DNA of 64,000 nucleotides from positions 1-64,000 of the forward strand of contig SFEX01000003.1 of the NCBI GenBank assembly GCA_004557075.1, written 5' to 3'. The DNA is from Clostridiales bacterium. GTDB taxonomy: Bacteria > Bacillota > Clostridia > Oscillospirales > Oscillospiraceae. Position 1 is the stretch's first letter; each line of letters opens with the position of its first letter. The notes under the pieces are model-generated. The model was not told the origin of the DNA, did not search any database, and saw nothing but the letters and a program-made list of their open reading frames with translations. A program made the position numbers and the translations under genes. Positions 16,490 to 25,043 of the stretch are shown piece after piece.

Positions 16490-17324
16490 CCTTACTGCAA
16501 ACAGAGGCATAAACCGCAGAAAAAAGATGATGCTCGTGGTTGGTGTTTCCCTTTTGATCCTATTCGCAATTATGATCATTGGCAATCGGATCGAGCCGGA
16601 CTCTTTGGTGGCGAACTTTTCCGAGAAGCGGCAGGCACCATCCGCAGAACACCCTTTTGGAACTGACACCGTTGGCAGAGATATGCTGTATCGCTGTCTG
16701 AAGGGACTCTCTACCAGTATTCAGATCGGTCTCATCTCCTCCTTGCTTGGTGCGCTGTTGGCGTTGGTTTTGGGCTTAGCCGCAGCGTTATTGGGTCCAA
16801 AGTGTGATCATGTTATTACCTGGTTCGTGGATCTTTGCATGAGTGTACCCCACATGGTACTGATGCTGATGATTTCATTTATGCTGGGCGGCGGTACAAA
16901 AGGTGTCGCTCTCAGCGTTGCTGTGACCCACTGGCCTGGAATTACCCGTATTGTCCGTGCAGAAGTGTTGCAACTGCGGAATGCACAGTTTGTGCTGGTG
17001 GCAGAAAAGTTGGGACAGAGTAAGCTTAGAATTGCGGTACGGCATATACTGCCTCATGTGTTGCCCCAGTTCCTGGTTGGCTTGGTTCTAATGTTCCCTC
17101 ATGCAATTATGCACGAAGCATCTATCACCTTCTTGGGTTTCGGGCTTTCCATGGACACCCCCGCTATTGGTGTAATTCTCTCTGAATCCATGAAGAATCT
17201 CCCAATGGGCATGTGGTGGACGGCACTGTACCCGGGTATCATGCTGTTCGGAATTGTCGCCATGTTCCACATCATCGGCAAAAATATTCAAGCGCTGTTG
17301 AATCCCTATACTGGAAACGAGTGA
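16482..17324 (+). CDS. ABC transporter permease, DppC/NikC/CntC type
   Basis: This 280-residue protein has an N-terminal membrane anchor followed by the typical HPFGTDTVGRDMLYRCLKG motif of DppC-like subunits and the EAA loop LVAEKLGQSKLRIAVRHILP. HEASITFLGFGLSMDTPAIG near residue 210 is also a DppC hallmark. It pairs with the preceding permease to form the channel. Confidence 0.9.
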   Translation: MGNLTANRGINRRKKMMLVVGVSLLILFAIMIIGNRIEPDSLVANFSEKRQAPSAEHPFGTDTVGRDMLYRCLKGLSTSIQIGLISSLLGALLALVLGLAAALLGPKCDHVITWFVDLCMSVPHMVLMLMISFMLGGGTKGVALSVAVTHWPGITRIVRAEVLQLRNAQFVLVAEKLGQSKLRIAVRHILPHVLPQFLVGLVLMFPHAIMHEASITFLGFGLSMDTPAIGVILSESMKNLPMGMWWTALYPGIMLFGIVAMFHIIGKNIQALLNPYTGNE

Positions 17325-17333
17325 GGTAGCAGG

Positions 17334-18269
17334 ATGGAATTAAACAATGAACATGCTCCCGTTCTTTCGGTGAAAAACCTATCTGTAAAATTCAAAATGT
17401 ACACAACCGGTGCGAAGCAACGAGATTTGGAGGTTATTTCCAATCTCAGCGTGGACATTCGTGCAGGCGAAGTGCTGGCGGTGGTTGGCTCTAGCGGCTC
17501 CGGAAAGAGTCTCTTGGCTCATTCTGTCTTGGGAATACTTCCCCGCAATGCCAGTATCTCTGGTGATTTGCAATACAATGGGGAGCCGTTGACTCCGCAG
17601 CTGCAGGCAAAACTTCGCGGACATGAAATCGCACTGGTTCCACAGTCGGTGTCTTTCCTGGATCCGTTAATGCGGATCGATTCTCAAGTAATCGGTACCA
17701 CAGCCACACGAGAAAAGCAAAGGAAAATTTTTGAAAGATATCAACTGAGTAAAGCCGTAGAGCGGATGTATCCTCATCAGCTTTCCGGTGGTATGGCGCG
17801 GCGGGTCTTGGTAGCCACCGCGGTAATCGGAGAGGCCAAACTCATAATCGCTGATGAACCTACCCCTGGACTGAGTCCGGATCTGGCAAGAGAAACGCTG
17901 CAAAACTTCCGGGAACTAGCAGATCAAGGTGCTGCAGTTATGCTCATTACCCACGATATTGATTTGGCATTCCAAATTGCAGACAGAATTGCTGTTTTTT
18001 ATGCGGGCACAACAGTAGAGGTGGCAAACGTTGCAGATTTTCAGGGTGACGGTTCCCAACTGCGTCATCCCTATAGCCGAGCTTTCTTGGCTGCACTGCC
18101 CCAGAATGAATTCCGAGCAATTTCCGGCTTCCAACCCTATGCTGGGGCCCTGCCGGAGGGGTGCCTGTTTCATCCAAGATGTAAATATTGTACCCAAGAG
18201 TGCAAAGAGAGGACACCGCCGATGAGAGAACTCCGCGGTGGAGAAGTGAGGTGCATCCATGCAACTTGA
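17334..18269 (+). CDS. ABC transporter ATPase, DppD/NikD/CntD type
   Basis: The 311-residue protein has Walker A GSSGSGKSLLAHSVLG, Q-loop LVPQSVSFLDPL, signature LSGGMARRVLVATA, Walker B LIIADEPTPGLSPD and H-loop ITHDIDLAF. The C-terminal cysteine-bearing extension GCLFHPRCKYCTQECKER is the oligopeptide/nickel-family C-terminal domain (FeS-like CxxC pattern). The usual signature LSGGMRQR reads LSGGMARR, and Walker B has a Pro in TPGLS where TTALD is usual; similar changes occur in nickel and Cnt ATPases. It overlaps the next ATPase gene by 11 nt. Confidence 0.9.
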   Translation: MELNNEHAPVLSVKNLSVKFKMYTTGAKQRDLEVISNLSVDIRAGEVLAVVGSSGSGKSLLAHSVLGILPRNASISGDLQYNGEPLTPQLQAKLRGHEIALVPQSVSFLDPLMRIDSQVIGTTATREKQRKIFERYQLSKAVERMYPHQLSGGMARRVLVATAVIGEAKLIIADEPTPGLSPDLARETLQNFRELADQGAAVMLITHDIDLAFQIADRIAVFYAGTTVEVANVADFQGDGSQLRHPYSRAFLAALPQNEFRAISGFQPYAGALPEGCLFHPRCKYCTQECKERTPPMRELRGGEVRCIHAT

Positions 18270-18867
18270 AGCTAGAAATGTGAGTTTTGGCTACGGAAAT
18301 AATTTGATTTTGCGCAATGTATCCCTCTCAATAGCCCAGGGGGAGCATGTTGGTTTGGTTGGCCCGTCAGGCTGCGGTAAAAGCACCTTGTCAAAGCTGC
18401 TGGCTGGCTATTTGCATCCAAAGGGCGGTGAAATCCTATGGAATGGGAAGCCACTGCCCTCAAGGGGCTACTGTCCGGTTCAAATGATTTACCAACATCC
18501 GGAAAAGGCTGTCAATCCCATGTGGCGTCTGGGCAAAACGGTAAACGAAGCGTGGAAACCGGATGATACTTTCCTTGAATCAATGGGGATTGAGAAAGCG
18601 TGGCTGAGGCGCTGGCCCAATGAATTGTCTGGTGGTGAACTGCAGCGTTTTTGTATTGCTCGAGCACTGGGCCCCCAAACACAGTTTGTCATTGCGGATG
18701 AAATGTCCACAATGCTGGATGTGATTACCCAAGCGCAGATATGGAAATTGTTGATGGATACCATTGAGCAGCGCAACATTGGTCTGATGATGGTTACCCA
18801 TAATATGGATTTAGCCAAACGAGTTTGTTCCAGAATCATTTGGCTTGAAGAATTAAATAACTTGTAA
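18259..18867 (+). CDS. ABC transporter ATPase, DppF/NikE/CntF type
   Basis: This 202-residue ATPase has Walker A GPSGCGKSTLSKLLAGYL, Q-loop MIYQHPEKAVNPMW, signature LSGGELQRFCIARALG, Walker B FVIADEMSTMLDVIT and H-loop VTHNMDLAKRV. In Walker B the usual DEP is DEM. It is shorter than OppF because the C-terminal extension is absent, as in several nickel-type partners. It completes a full importer: binding protein, two permeases, two ATPases. Confidence 0.9.
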   Translation: MQLEARNVSFGYGNNLILRNVSLSIAQGEHVGLVGPSGCGKSTLSKLLAGYLHPKGGEILWNGKPLPSRGYCPVQMIYQHPEKAVNPMWRLGKTVNEAWKPDDTFLESMGIEKAWLRRWPNELSGGELQRFCIARALGPQTQFVIADEMSTMLDVITQAQIWKLLMDTIEQRNIGLMMVTHNMDLAKRVCSRIIWLEELNNL

Positions 18868-18939
18868 ACGCTTTCCAAACCAAGCTATTATCCCTAGTTG
18901 ATAAAATAGTCTTTGTTGAACATATATCTGCAAGGTCGG

Positions 18940-19274
18940 AACATTTGTGTTCCGGCAAAGCGGCATCGGTCCCGTGGGCCGGAGCTATGATGTTTTTGTC
19001 GGCGGAACGCTCCTCCTCGTCCACACGCCCGGACACAGCCACGGTCTGTTCAGCGTGATGCTCCGGGGACGGGACGTATTGTTATCTCGGGGAATGATGC
19101 GGCGTAGCTGCCGGAGTCGTTCTCCGAGCATAAAATCCCCGGCTTTACCGTCAACAATCATCTTGCGGTCAAGTCTCTCGATTGGTTAATGCAATGCAAA
19201 AGTGATCCTGCCTGTATGGGTGTATTCGTGAATCACGCCCCCGCGTACCGGAGCAGGAATTGGAGGTAAATATA
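18940..19274 (+). pseudogene. Metallo-beta-lactamase-fold hydrolase (lactonase-like), multiply broken
   Basis: Frame one reads SGIGPVGRSYDVFVGGTLLL and VHTPGHSHGLFSVMLRGRD, with the TPGHSHG zinc motif. After about 19075 homology shifts frame: GNDAA, a TAG stop, then LPESFSEHKIPGFTVNNHLA, VKSLDWLMQC and MGVFVNH. A third frame gives PEQELEV before the last stop at about 19273. The N-terminal half is missing. At least two frameshifts and one nonsense codon make it a clear pseudogene. 19275-19460 hold repeats and hairpins but no gene. Confidence 0.85.
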
Positions 19275-19285
19275 TAATCTTTCTA

Positions 19286-19337
19286 TTTAACGATTACTCC
19301 AAGCGTTTAACGAATACCCATGAGTTTAACGCTTACT
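19286..19337 (+). repeat. Three direct repeats TTTAACG(N)2TAC
   Basis: TTTAACGATTACT (19286), TTTAACGAATACC (19306) and TTTAACGCTTACT (19325) are spaced 20 and 19 bp apart, about two helix turns. They lie between the hydrolase pseudogene and tRNA-Ser. Iteron-like or recombinase-arm sites are possible. Confidence 0.55.
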
Positions 19338-19340
19338 GCG

Positions 19341-19406
19341 GCTCAAACCGCCGCAGCACCCACAAAACGCAGAACACCCCGCCGCAGAATCGCTCTGTGG
19401 TGGGGT
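19341..19406. other. Two GC-rich hairpins in the intergenic region before tRNA-Ser
   Basis: CTGCGG...CCGCAG (19337-19361) and AACCCCACCACAGAG-type stem (plus strand AACACCCCGCC...GGTGGGGTT, 19371-19406) form consecutive hairpins. Neither has a clean T-run on the plus strand. Function not clear. Confidence 0.4.
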
Positions 19407-19460
19407 TCGTTTATGCTCCGAAACGGTAAAAGCCTTGATTTAAGCGGTTTTTAGACATAG

Positions 19461-19498
19461 AAAAAGTCCACCGCAATTCTATCAAAATTACGGTGGAC
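19461..19498 (-). terminator. Terminator of tRNA-Ser
   Basis: Perfect stem GTCCACCG...CGGTGGAC (19466-19498) is followed on the minus strand by TTTTT, directly after the tRNA 3' end. Confidence 0.85.
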
Positions 19499-19501
19499 TA
19501 A

Positions 19502-19590
19502 TGGCGGAGAGTGTGGGATTCGAACCCACGTGGGCGTTAACCCAAACGGTTTTCAAGACCGCCTCGTTATGACCACTTCGATAACTCTCC
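19502..19590 (-). tRNA. tRNA-Ser(UGA)
   Basis: On the minus strand the gene runs from GGAGAGT to ACTCTCC-G-CCA with a perfect acceptor stem, long variable arm, T-loop GGTTCGAATCC and anticodon loop CTTGAAA (anticodon TGA, serine). CCA is encoded. Confidence 0.95.
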
Positions 19591-19733
19591 ATTTCGGATG
19601 CTAAATATTTATAACATATTCAAGCGAAAGTGTCAACTACCCGGCTGATTATTCTCACCCCTGCCCACCTATATTGTTTTTTTACTTGACAAATCCACAA
19701 GCTGCGATAAAGTATTGCTGAGAGGTATTTGCT

Positions 19734-20387
19734 ATGAACCTTATTTATTATGATCGCAATTTAATCGTTGCCATAAAGCCCGCGGGAGTTATATCGACCG
19801 ATGAGTCGGGCGGTATGCCTTCCCTGCTGCGCACGGCGCTCGGAGACGAAAACGCGGATATCCGCACCGTTCACAGGCTCGACCAGGTCGTCAGCGGGCT
19901 GATGGTCTATGCTCAGAACAGCGAAACCGCGTCGGAGCTTAGCCGTCAGATACGGGCTGACGAGTTTAAAAAGACATACCTTGCCATCGTCCACGGTGTT
20001 CCCGAGGCCCGAAAGGGGCGCATGGAGGATCTCCTGCTCCGTTCAAAGGAAAGCCGCAAGACCTTTGTGGTAAAAAAACCTGTGCGCGGCGCTCAGGAGG
20101 CTATTCTTGATTATGAGCTTCTCGGCTCGAACGGAGAGCGCTCACTTGTGGCCATTGAGCTTATAACCGGACGCACGCACCAGATACGGGCTCAGTTCTC
20201 TTCCCGCAATATGCCCCTGCTCGGCGACCGCAAATACGGCGCTCCTGAGGATAACTGCCGCATCGCGCTCTGGTCATACTCGCTCGGCTTCACTAACCCC
20301 TCTACCGGACGCTTCATGACCTTTAAGGTCAAGCCGCCAAAAGAATATCCGTGGACCGAGTTTGATTCGTCGCTGTTTCCAAGGTAG
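19734..20387 (+). CDS. RluA-family pseudouridine synthase
   Basis: This 217-residue protein has the catalytic RluA motif HRLDQVVSGLMVYA (catalytic Asp in HRLD), DKPAG-like start IAIKPAGVIS-type (VAIKPAGVIST), and the motif ELITGRTHQIRAQF with GDRKYG after it. It isomerises uridine in rRNA or tRNA. No S4 domain is present, so it is the short RluA/RluE-like class without clear substrate. It is monocistronic: a terminator (20390-20417) follows the stop at once. Confidence 0.92.
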   Translation: MNLIYYDRNLIVAIKPAGVISTDESGGMPSLLRTALGDENADIRTVHRLDQVVSGLMVYAQNSETASELSRQIRADEFKKTYLAIVHGVPEARKGRMEDLLLRSKESRKTFVVKKPVRGAQEAILDYELLGSNGERSLVAIELITGRTHQIRAQFSSRNMPLLGDRKYGAPEDNCRIALWSYSLGFTNPSTGRFMTFKVKPPKEYPWTEFDSSLFPR

Positions 20388-20389
20388 AA

Positions 20390-20417
20390 AAAACCGCTGG
20401 AGCACTCCAGCGGTTTT
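20390..20417. terminator. Bidirectional terminator
   Basis: AAAACCGCTGG-AGCA-CTCCAGCGGTTTT lies between two convergent genes and works in both directions. Confidence 0.85.
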
Positions 20418-20429
20418 ATAATACTTATA

Positions 20430-21737
20430 TCAAATAAGGATGCCGCGCTTTTTTGCCTCGAAGGTCAGTTCGTCGCGGAAGTCGGGGTGCGCGATGGCTA
20501 TGAGCTGGCGGGTACGGTCGCCGAGACTTCTGCCGCGCAGATGCGCTATACCGAACTCTGTGACTATGTAGTCCACATCGTTCTTGCTGGTGGTGCAGAT
20601 AGCGCCGGGGGTGAGTATCGGCTTTATCTTGCTGATTGTGCCGCCCTTGGCCGTTGATGTGAACGCTATGAAGCTCTTGCCGCCCTTTGACTGGCATGCG
20701 CCGCGCACATAGTCGATCTGGCCGCCGGAGCCTGACATGTGCTTTGTGCCGACAGACTCGGCGCAGACCTGGCCGAAGAAATCGACCTCGAGAGCCGCGT
20801 TGATGGATATCATGTTATCGTTTTTGCAGATGACCTCGGGGTCATTTACATAGTCAACCGGTAGAACCTCAACAGTGGGGTTATCGTCAATGAAATCGTA
20901 TATTCTCTTGGAGCCGTAGGCAAAGGTCGTGACCGTCTTGCCGCGGTGTATCTGCTTCTTGGAGTTATTGACAGCGCCGCACTCGATAAGCTCGACCATG
21001 GAGTCAGTGAACATCTCTGTGTGGATGCCGAGATCCTTCTTCGACTTGAGTGCCATACCGGTCGCGTCGGGGATAGCGCCGATACCGAGCTGGATGCAGG
21101 CGCCGTCGGGGATCTGCTCGGCAATAAGATTGCCTATCGTGATGCTCGTCTCGTCCAGAACCGTCGGGGGCAGAACGGGCAGCTCATGCGTATACTCGAC
21201 GATAGCGTCTACCTGGGAGACATGGATCTGAGTGCCGCAGAGGCAGCGGGGCTGCTTCTCGTTCACTTCAACAAATATTCTCTTTGCCTTATCGAGCATT
21301 GCCTCGGCATAGGATCCGTTGAGAGAGAGGCTGAAATAGCCGTGGCTGTCCATAGGCGACACTTCCACGCAGAAAGCGTCGTACTCATACTCTGTGCGGA
21401 TATGGCGGGGAATGTCCCTGTAATATGAGGGGAACAGGTCGGCGTAGCCGCCGTTGACGGCCTTACGCGCGCCGCCGGAGGAGAACCATGAGAAACCCGT
21501 CATCTTCCCTGCGAGAGAATTATCGGCATAGAACTCAAAGGGATAGATATCCAGCAGGGTCTGCACCTGAACACCCTTTGTGTCGCTGTTTCTCACCTTG
21601 TTTGCAATGGCGCTCATGATCGCGGGAGTCTGGGAAGGGCCTGTGTCCATACCGAGTATCCAGCCGGACTGCACCTGCTCGGCAAGCACCTGGGCGCTGA
21701 CGAGCTTTTGTCTGTATAATGCATTATAATCGGTCAT
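20430..21737 (-). CDS. Acetyl-CoA hydrolase/transferase family CoA-transferase (4-hydroxybutyrate or butyryl-CoA:acetate type)
   Basis: From ATG 21737 (CAGGAG site 9 nt upstream) the product is 435 residues. It begins MTDYNALYRQKLVSAQVLAE and has LGMDTGPSQTPAIM, the CoA-binding IQLGIGAIPDATGMAL (about 220), and SGSGGQIDYVRGACQSKGGK at the C-terminal half. This class moves CoA between acetate and butyryl-, 4-hydroxybutyryl- or propionyl-CoA in fermentation. Anaerobic gut Clostridia commonly use it for butyrate formation. Exact acceptor cannot be decided by eye. It stands alone between a terminator and dapF. Confidence 0.88.
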   Translation of the reverse strand: MTDYNALYRQKLVSAQVLAEQVQSGWILGMDTGPSQTPAIMSAIANKVRNSDTKGVQVQTLLDIYPFEFYADNSLAGKMTGFSWFSSGGARKAVNGGYADLFPSYYRDIPRHIRTEYEYDAFCVEVSPMDSHGYFSLSLNGSYAEAMLDKAKRIFVEVNEKQPRCLCGTQIHVSQVDAIVEYTHELPVLPPTVLDETSITIGNLIAEQIPDGACIQLGIGAIPDATGMALKSKKDLGIHTEMFTDSMVELIECGAVNNSKKQIHRGKTVTTFAYGSKRIYDFIDDNPTVEVLPVDYVNDPEVICKNDNMISINAALEVDFFGQVCAESVGTKHMSGSGGQIDYVRGACQSKGGKSFIAFTSTAKGGTISKIKPILTPGAICTTSKNDVDYIVTEFGIAHLRGRSLGDRTRQLIAIAHPDFRDELTFEAKKRGILI

Positions 21738-21860
21738 TTTTAACACTCCTGAAAAAATTTTGTACTCAATGTGGTTTATTATAGTATATATTACTTATAA
21801 ATTCAAGCACATACCTGAGCAAGTTTTTAACAAGCAAAAAATACGAATCGAGGACGCAAA

Positions 21861-22676
21861 ATGAAGTTTACAAAAATGCACGGAGCCGGAAACGACTTTA
21901 TAATAATTAACGCCATGCAGGAGCAGATAGCCCCGGAGCGCATACCTGAGCTTGCCCGAGTTTTATGCAGCCGAAGAACGGGTATCGGCGCTGACGGGCT
22001 TATGCTCACGGACCACCCCACTGACGGCGGCGATTTTAAGCTTCTGTTTTACAACGCCGACGGAAGTCTCGGCGAGATGTGCGGCAACGGCGCAAGGTGC
22101 ATTGCCCGATACGGCTATGAGCACGGGCTTTCAGGCGATAAAGCGAATATTGAAACGACAGCCGGTCTTGTTACCGGCGAGAGAATATCGGAGACTCAGT
22201 ACCGTATAAGGCTTAACGACCCCGGCGTCATCGATCTGCACAGGCCGGCCTGCGGCTTCGACTGCTCGTACATTGAGCTGGGAAATCCGGGTATTCCCCA
22301 CGCCGTCGTCATGGTGGATGACTGGGACAAAAAGCCGGAAGATGAGCTGCGCGGGCTGGGGCGGTCACTGCGCTTTAACCCGGCCTTCCCCAAGGGCGCT
22401 AATGTGAGCTTTGCAAAGCTCACGGGCAGCGATTGCATCAAGGCTATAACCTATGAGCGCGGGGTCGAGGATTTCACCCTTGCCTGCGGCACAGGCAGCG
22501 GCAGCATAGCAGCAGTCGCTTCGCTGAAAGGTCTTGTATCGGGCGGCGATATCCGCATCCAAATGCCCGGCGGCGATTTATATATCAGCCTCACGGAAGA
22601 ATCAGGCAGAGTGCGCGATATTTTCCTTACCGGCCCCACCTGCGTGGTATTCACAGGCGAAACTTATCTGGTTTAA
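21861..22676 (+). CDS. dapF: Diaminopimelate epimerase
   Basis: This 271-residue enzyme starts MKFTKMHGAGNDFIIINA. The two catalytic cysteines are visible: GEMCGNGARC (about residue 74) and TLACGTGSGS (about 213). It interconverts LL- and meso-diaminopimelate for lysine and peptidoglycan synthesis in the cytoplasm. Length is normal. It is followed 71 nt later by a sigma factor gene without an obvious terminator, only a T-rich stretch at 22679. Confidence 0.95.
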   Translation: MKFTKMHGAGNDFIIINAMQEQIAPERIPELARVLCSRRTGIGADGLMLTDHPTDGGDFKLLFYNADGSLGEMCGNGARCIARYGYEHGLSGDKANIETTAGLVTGERISETQYRIRLNDPGVIDLHRPACGFDCSYIELGNPGIPHAVVMVDDWDKKPEDELRGLGRSLRFNPAFPKGANVSFAKLTGSDCIKAITYERGVEDFTLACGTGSGSIAAVASLKGLVSGGDIRIQMPGGDLYISLTEESGRVRDIFLTGPTCVVFTGETYLV

Positions 22677-22747
22677 AAATTTTTTTCAGATTCCATGCAA
22701 TAAAATGCCCTCCTTGTGCATTATTATGGTGAAGGATGGAAAGCAAG

Positions 22748-23314
22748 ATGATCACACCGACGACTTCTTCAACTAAATACGGCGTAGACGACGCACACGA
22801 GCTGGAAGCGCTGCTGGCTCGTATTGCCAAGGAAGATAAGGCCGCTCTCGGTGAGCTTTACGAACGCACGAAGGCTGCTATTTACGGCTTTGCACTCAGC
22901 ATGTCCCACAGCCCCGCAGACGCGGAGGACGTGCTTCAGGACACATATATTGCCGTTTACTCTGCCGCAGCCAACTACGTTTCCCGGGGAAAGCCCATGG
23001 CGTGGCTCATGACCATAGCCAAAAATCTTGCTAAAATGCGCCTGAGAGCCGTCAAAAAACATCTTGATATCGCTGAGGAGGATTGGGGCAGATACCTTAC
23101 CTCCGTACCTGACGTAAGCGCAGACGAACGTATGCTCCTGCAAGTCGCCATGAAGGTCCTGTCCGATGAGCAGCAGCAGATCGTTATGCTGCACGCAGTC
23201 GCCGGAATGAAGCACCGCGAGATAGCGCGGCTGCTTGATATGCCAACTGCGACAGTGCTTTCCAAATACTCACGAGCCATAAAAAAACTTAGAATTGCGA
23301 TGGAGGCAGAATGA
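22748..23314 (+). CDS. ECF-type RNA polymerase sigma factor
   Basis: From ATG 22748 the product is 188 residues (an ATG at 22736 has no spacer to its GAAGG). Region 2 reads SPADAEDVLQDTYIAVYSAA and PMAWLMTIAKNLAKMRLR, and region 4 GMKHREIARLLDMPTATVL followed by SKYSRAIKKL. It is co-transcribed with the RsgI-like membrane protein, one base after its stop, which should be its anti-sigma factor. Confidence 0.9.
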   Translation: MITPTTSSTKYGVDDAHELEALLARIAKEDKAALGELYERTKAAIYGFALSMSHSPADAEDVLQDTYIAVYSAAANYVSRGKPMAWLMTIAKNLAKMRLRAVKKHLDIAEEDWGRYLTSVPDVSADERMLLQVAMKVLSDEQQQIVMLHAVAGMKHREIARLLDMPTATVLSKYSRAIKKLRIAMEAE

Positions 23315-23315
23315 A

Positions 23316-24521
23316 ATGAAAGATAACTCAAACATTGAAAGCAAGCTGAGATCTGCCGTTTCCAACGCGGTTCCCGACGTCTTGGACAGTGTCATGGACG
23401 CCTGTGACCATGAGAAAGGAAAGGTAATTTACATGGAAAAGAAAAAGAATAATACTATTCGCAGCCTTGCCGCAATTGCCGCAGTGTTCGTGCTGGTCAT
23501 CGCTGGAATATTCCTCGCCGGAAGATTTCAGGGCGGCAATACCTCTGCCCTCGCCGCAGTTGTATCATTGGATGTTAACCCCGGCATTGAGCTTAATGTT
23601 GATAAAAACGAAAAGGTCATCTCGGTCTCGGCCGTCAACGATGACGGACGCGAGGTGCTCAGCGGCATGGAGCTTGATGGCACAAGCTTTGACGTCGCGG
23701 TAAACGCGATAATCGGCTCAATGCTCCAGCACGGTTATCTTGACGATACAGCAAACTCGATCCTGCTGTCTGTATCCGGCGTTGACGGCTATGACGCTAC
23801 TAAGCTTCAGGCTAAGCTCACCGATAATGTCAGTCAGCTTCTTAAGGACTGCTCCGTTCTCAGCCAGAACGTATCCGACGCCGACAGCAAGCTTGTCGAC
23901 AAGGCGAACAAGTACGGTATCACAGTCGGCAAGGCAAGGCTTATCGAAGAGATCATCAGCAGCAACAGCCGCCACAACTTTGAAGAGCTGGTCGGTCTGA
24001 CTATAAACGAGCTTAATCTCATTGCTGACGGGCAGCAGCTTCCCGGAATCAGCACGCAGGGTCAGGCAAGCGATAAATCTTACATTGGAAATGACGCGGC
24101 GCTGAGCGCTGCCCTCACCCACGCCGGTCTCAGCAGCAATGACGTAAGAGAAGTCGAAGTTGATCTTGACTACGAGTACGGTATGATGGTATACGAAGTT
24201 GAGTTTGAATGTGGCAGCGTCGAATACGAGTACGGTATTGCCGCCACCGATGGCAGTGTAATCTGGGTAGAGGATGACGAAGGTTACCGGGTTCGATCAG
24301 GCAGACCTGACTACATGTATGCAAATACAGCCAAGCGGGCAGCCCTAAGCCACGCCGGGCTTACCGAAGATCAGGTCAGCCTGCTGCGCACCGAACTTGA
24401 TCACGACGACGGTATACATGTATACGAGGTGAAATTCAAATACGGGGACTACGAATATGAATACAAGGTAGACGGTGGAAGCGGCACGGTCATTGACTTT
24501 GAAAAGGAACTCCACCACTGA
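23316..24521 (+). CDS. RsgI-like anti-sigma membrane protein with PepSY-like repeats
   Basis: This 401-residue protein has a short cytoplasmic N-terminus, one membrane segment (SLAAIAAVFVLVIAGIFLAG), then the extracytoplasmic RsgI signature ALAAVVSLDVNPGIELNVDK. Two PepSY-like repeats follow: AALSAALTHAGLSSNDV...YEVEFECGSVEYEYGI and AKRAALSHAGLTEDQVS...YEVKFKYGDYEYEY. RsgI proteins normally restrain SigI; here the partner is an ECF sigma. The outer part would sense a wall or peptide signal. Terminator at 24532 follows. Confidence 0.82.
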   Translation: MKDNSNIESKLRSAVSNAVPDVLDSVMDACDHEKGKVIYMEKKKNNTIRSLAAIAAVFVLVIAGIFLAGRFQGGNTSALAAVVSLDVNPGIELNVDKNEKVISVSAVNDDGREVLSGMELDGTSFDVAVNAIIGSMLQHGYLDDTANSILLSVSGVDGYDATKLQAKLTDNVSQLLKDCSVLSQNVSDADSKLVDKANKYGITVGKARLIEEIISSNSRHNFEELVGLTINELNLIADGQQLPGISTQGQASDKSYIGNDAALSAALTHAGLSSNDVREVEVDLDYEYGMMVYEVEFECGSVEYEYGIAATDGSVIWVEDDEGYRVRSGRPDYMYANTAKRAALSHAGLTEDQVSLLRTELDHDDGIHVYEVKFKYGDYEYEYKVDGGSGTVIDFEKELHH

Positions 24522-24531
24522 TTGAATGTAA

Positions 24532-24567
24532 AAATGCTCCGTGTACCATAAGGTACACGGAGCATTT
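24532..24567. terminator. Bidirectional terminator
   Basis: AAATGCTCCGTGTACC-ATAA-GGTACACGGAGCATTT, between the convergent anti-sigma and zinc-ribbon genes. Confidence 0.88.
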
Positions 24568-24580
24568 AATTATATTGCTC

Positions 24581-24856
24581 TCAGTCGAATTTAACAAAGC
24601 CGGTCAGGGAGTTGAGCGGATATCCGAGAGTCCACTGAGCCTCGCCGCACTTGGGGCAAACTATGCTGCGCTCGTTGAGCTCGTCTATATAAGCCTCGGC
24701 GCGCATAATATACATATTTGACTTCTGAACATGCTTGCACTTCTGGCAGAACACAAGATAGTTTGCAAAGCTGTCATATATGCCCTTTTTGCGGTTTTCC
24801 TTTTCCTCATATGAGAGGCCGCGGGGGGTAATATTCTTATTGGTTACACTATCCAT
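24581..24856 (-). CDS. Small double zinc-ribbon protein of the dehydratase operon
   Basis: This 91-residue soluble protein has two CxxC pairs, VFCQKCKHVQ and IVCPKCGEAQW, which should bind one zinc (rubredoxin/zinc-ribbon style). It is the last gene of an operon with two 2-hydroxyacyl-CoA dehydratase-like genes and a 52-residue membrane protein. I do not know its function. A role as redox or assembly helper for the iron-sulfur dehydratase is only suggested by position. Confidence 0.75.
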   Translation of the reverse strand: MDSVTNKNITPRGLSYEEKENRKKGIYDSFANYLVFCQKCKHVQKSNMYIMRAEAYIDELNERSIVCPKCGEAQWTLGYPLNSLTGFVKFD

Positions 24857-24869
24857 TATTTCCGCCTCC

Positions 24870-25028
24870 TCAGATTATGTGCTCACGCTTGACGCTGTCA
24901 TGGTGCTTATCCAGAAAAGGCACTATAACGAAATGCATGAGCTTCATATCAAGATTGTAATAATATACCGCGAACAGTACCGCCAGAGTGGCAGTGCTGA
25001 TACCCAACATTTTAGCGACAATTTTCAT
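24870..25028 (-). CDS. 52-residue single-span membrane protein
   Basis: The minus strand encodes MKIVAKMLGISTATLAVLFA, then VYYYNLDMKLMHFVIVPFLD and KHHDSVKREHII. One membrane segment lies near the N-terminus and a charged, His-containing tail follows. It starts 15 nt after the dehydratase gene with an AGGAGA-type site and ends 13 nt before the zinc-ribbon gene, so it belongs to the same operon. No family recognised. Confidence 0.65.
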   Translation of the reverse strand: MKIVAKMLGISTATLAVLFAVYYYNLDMKLMHFVIVPFLDKHHDSVKREHII

Positions 25029-25043
25029 CTGCTTTCTCCTTTC

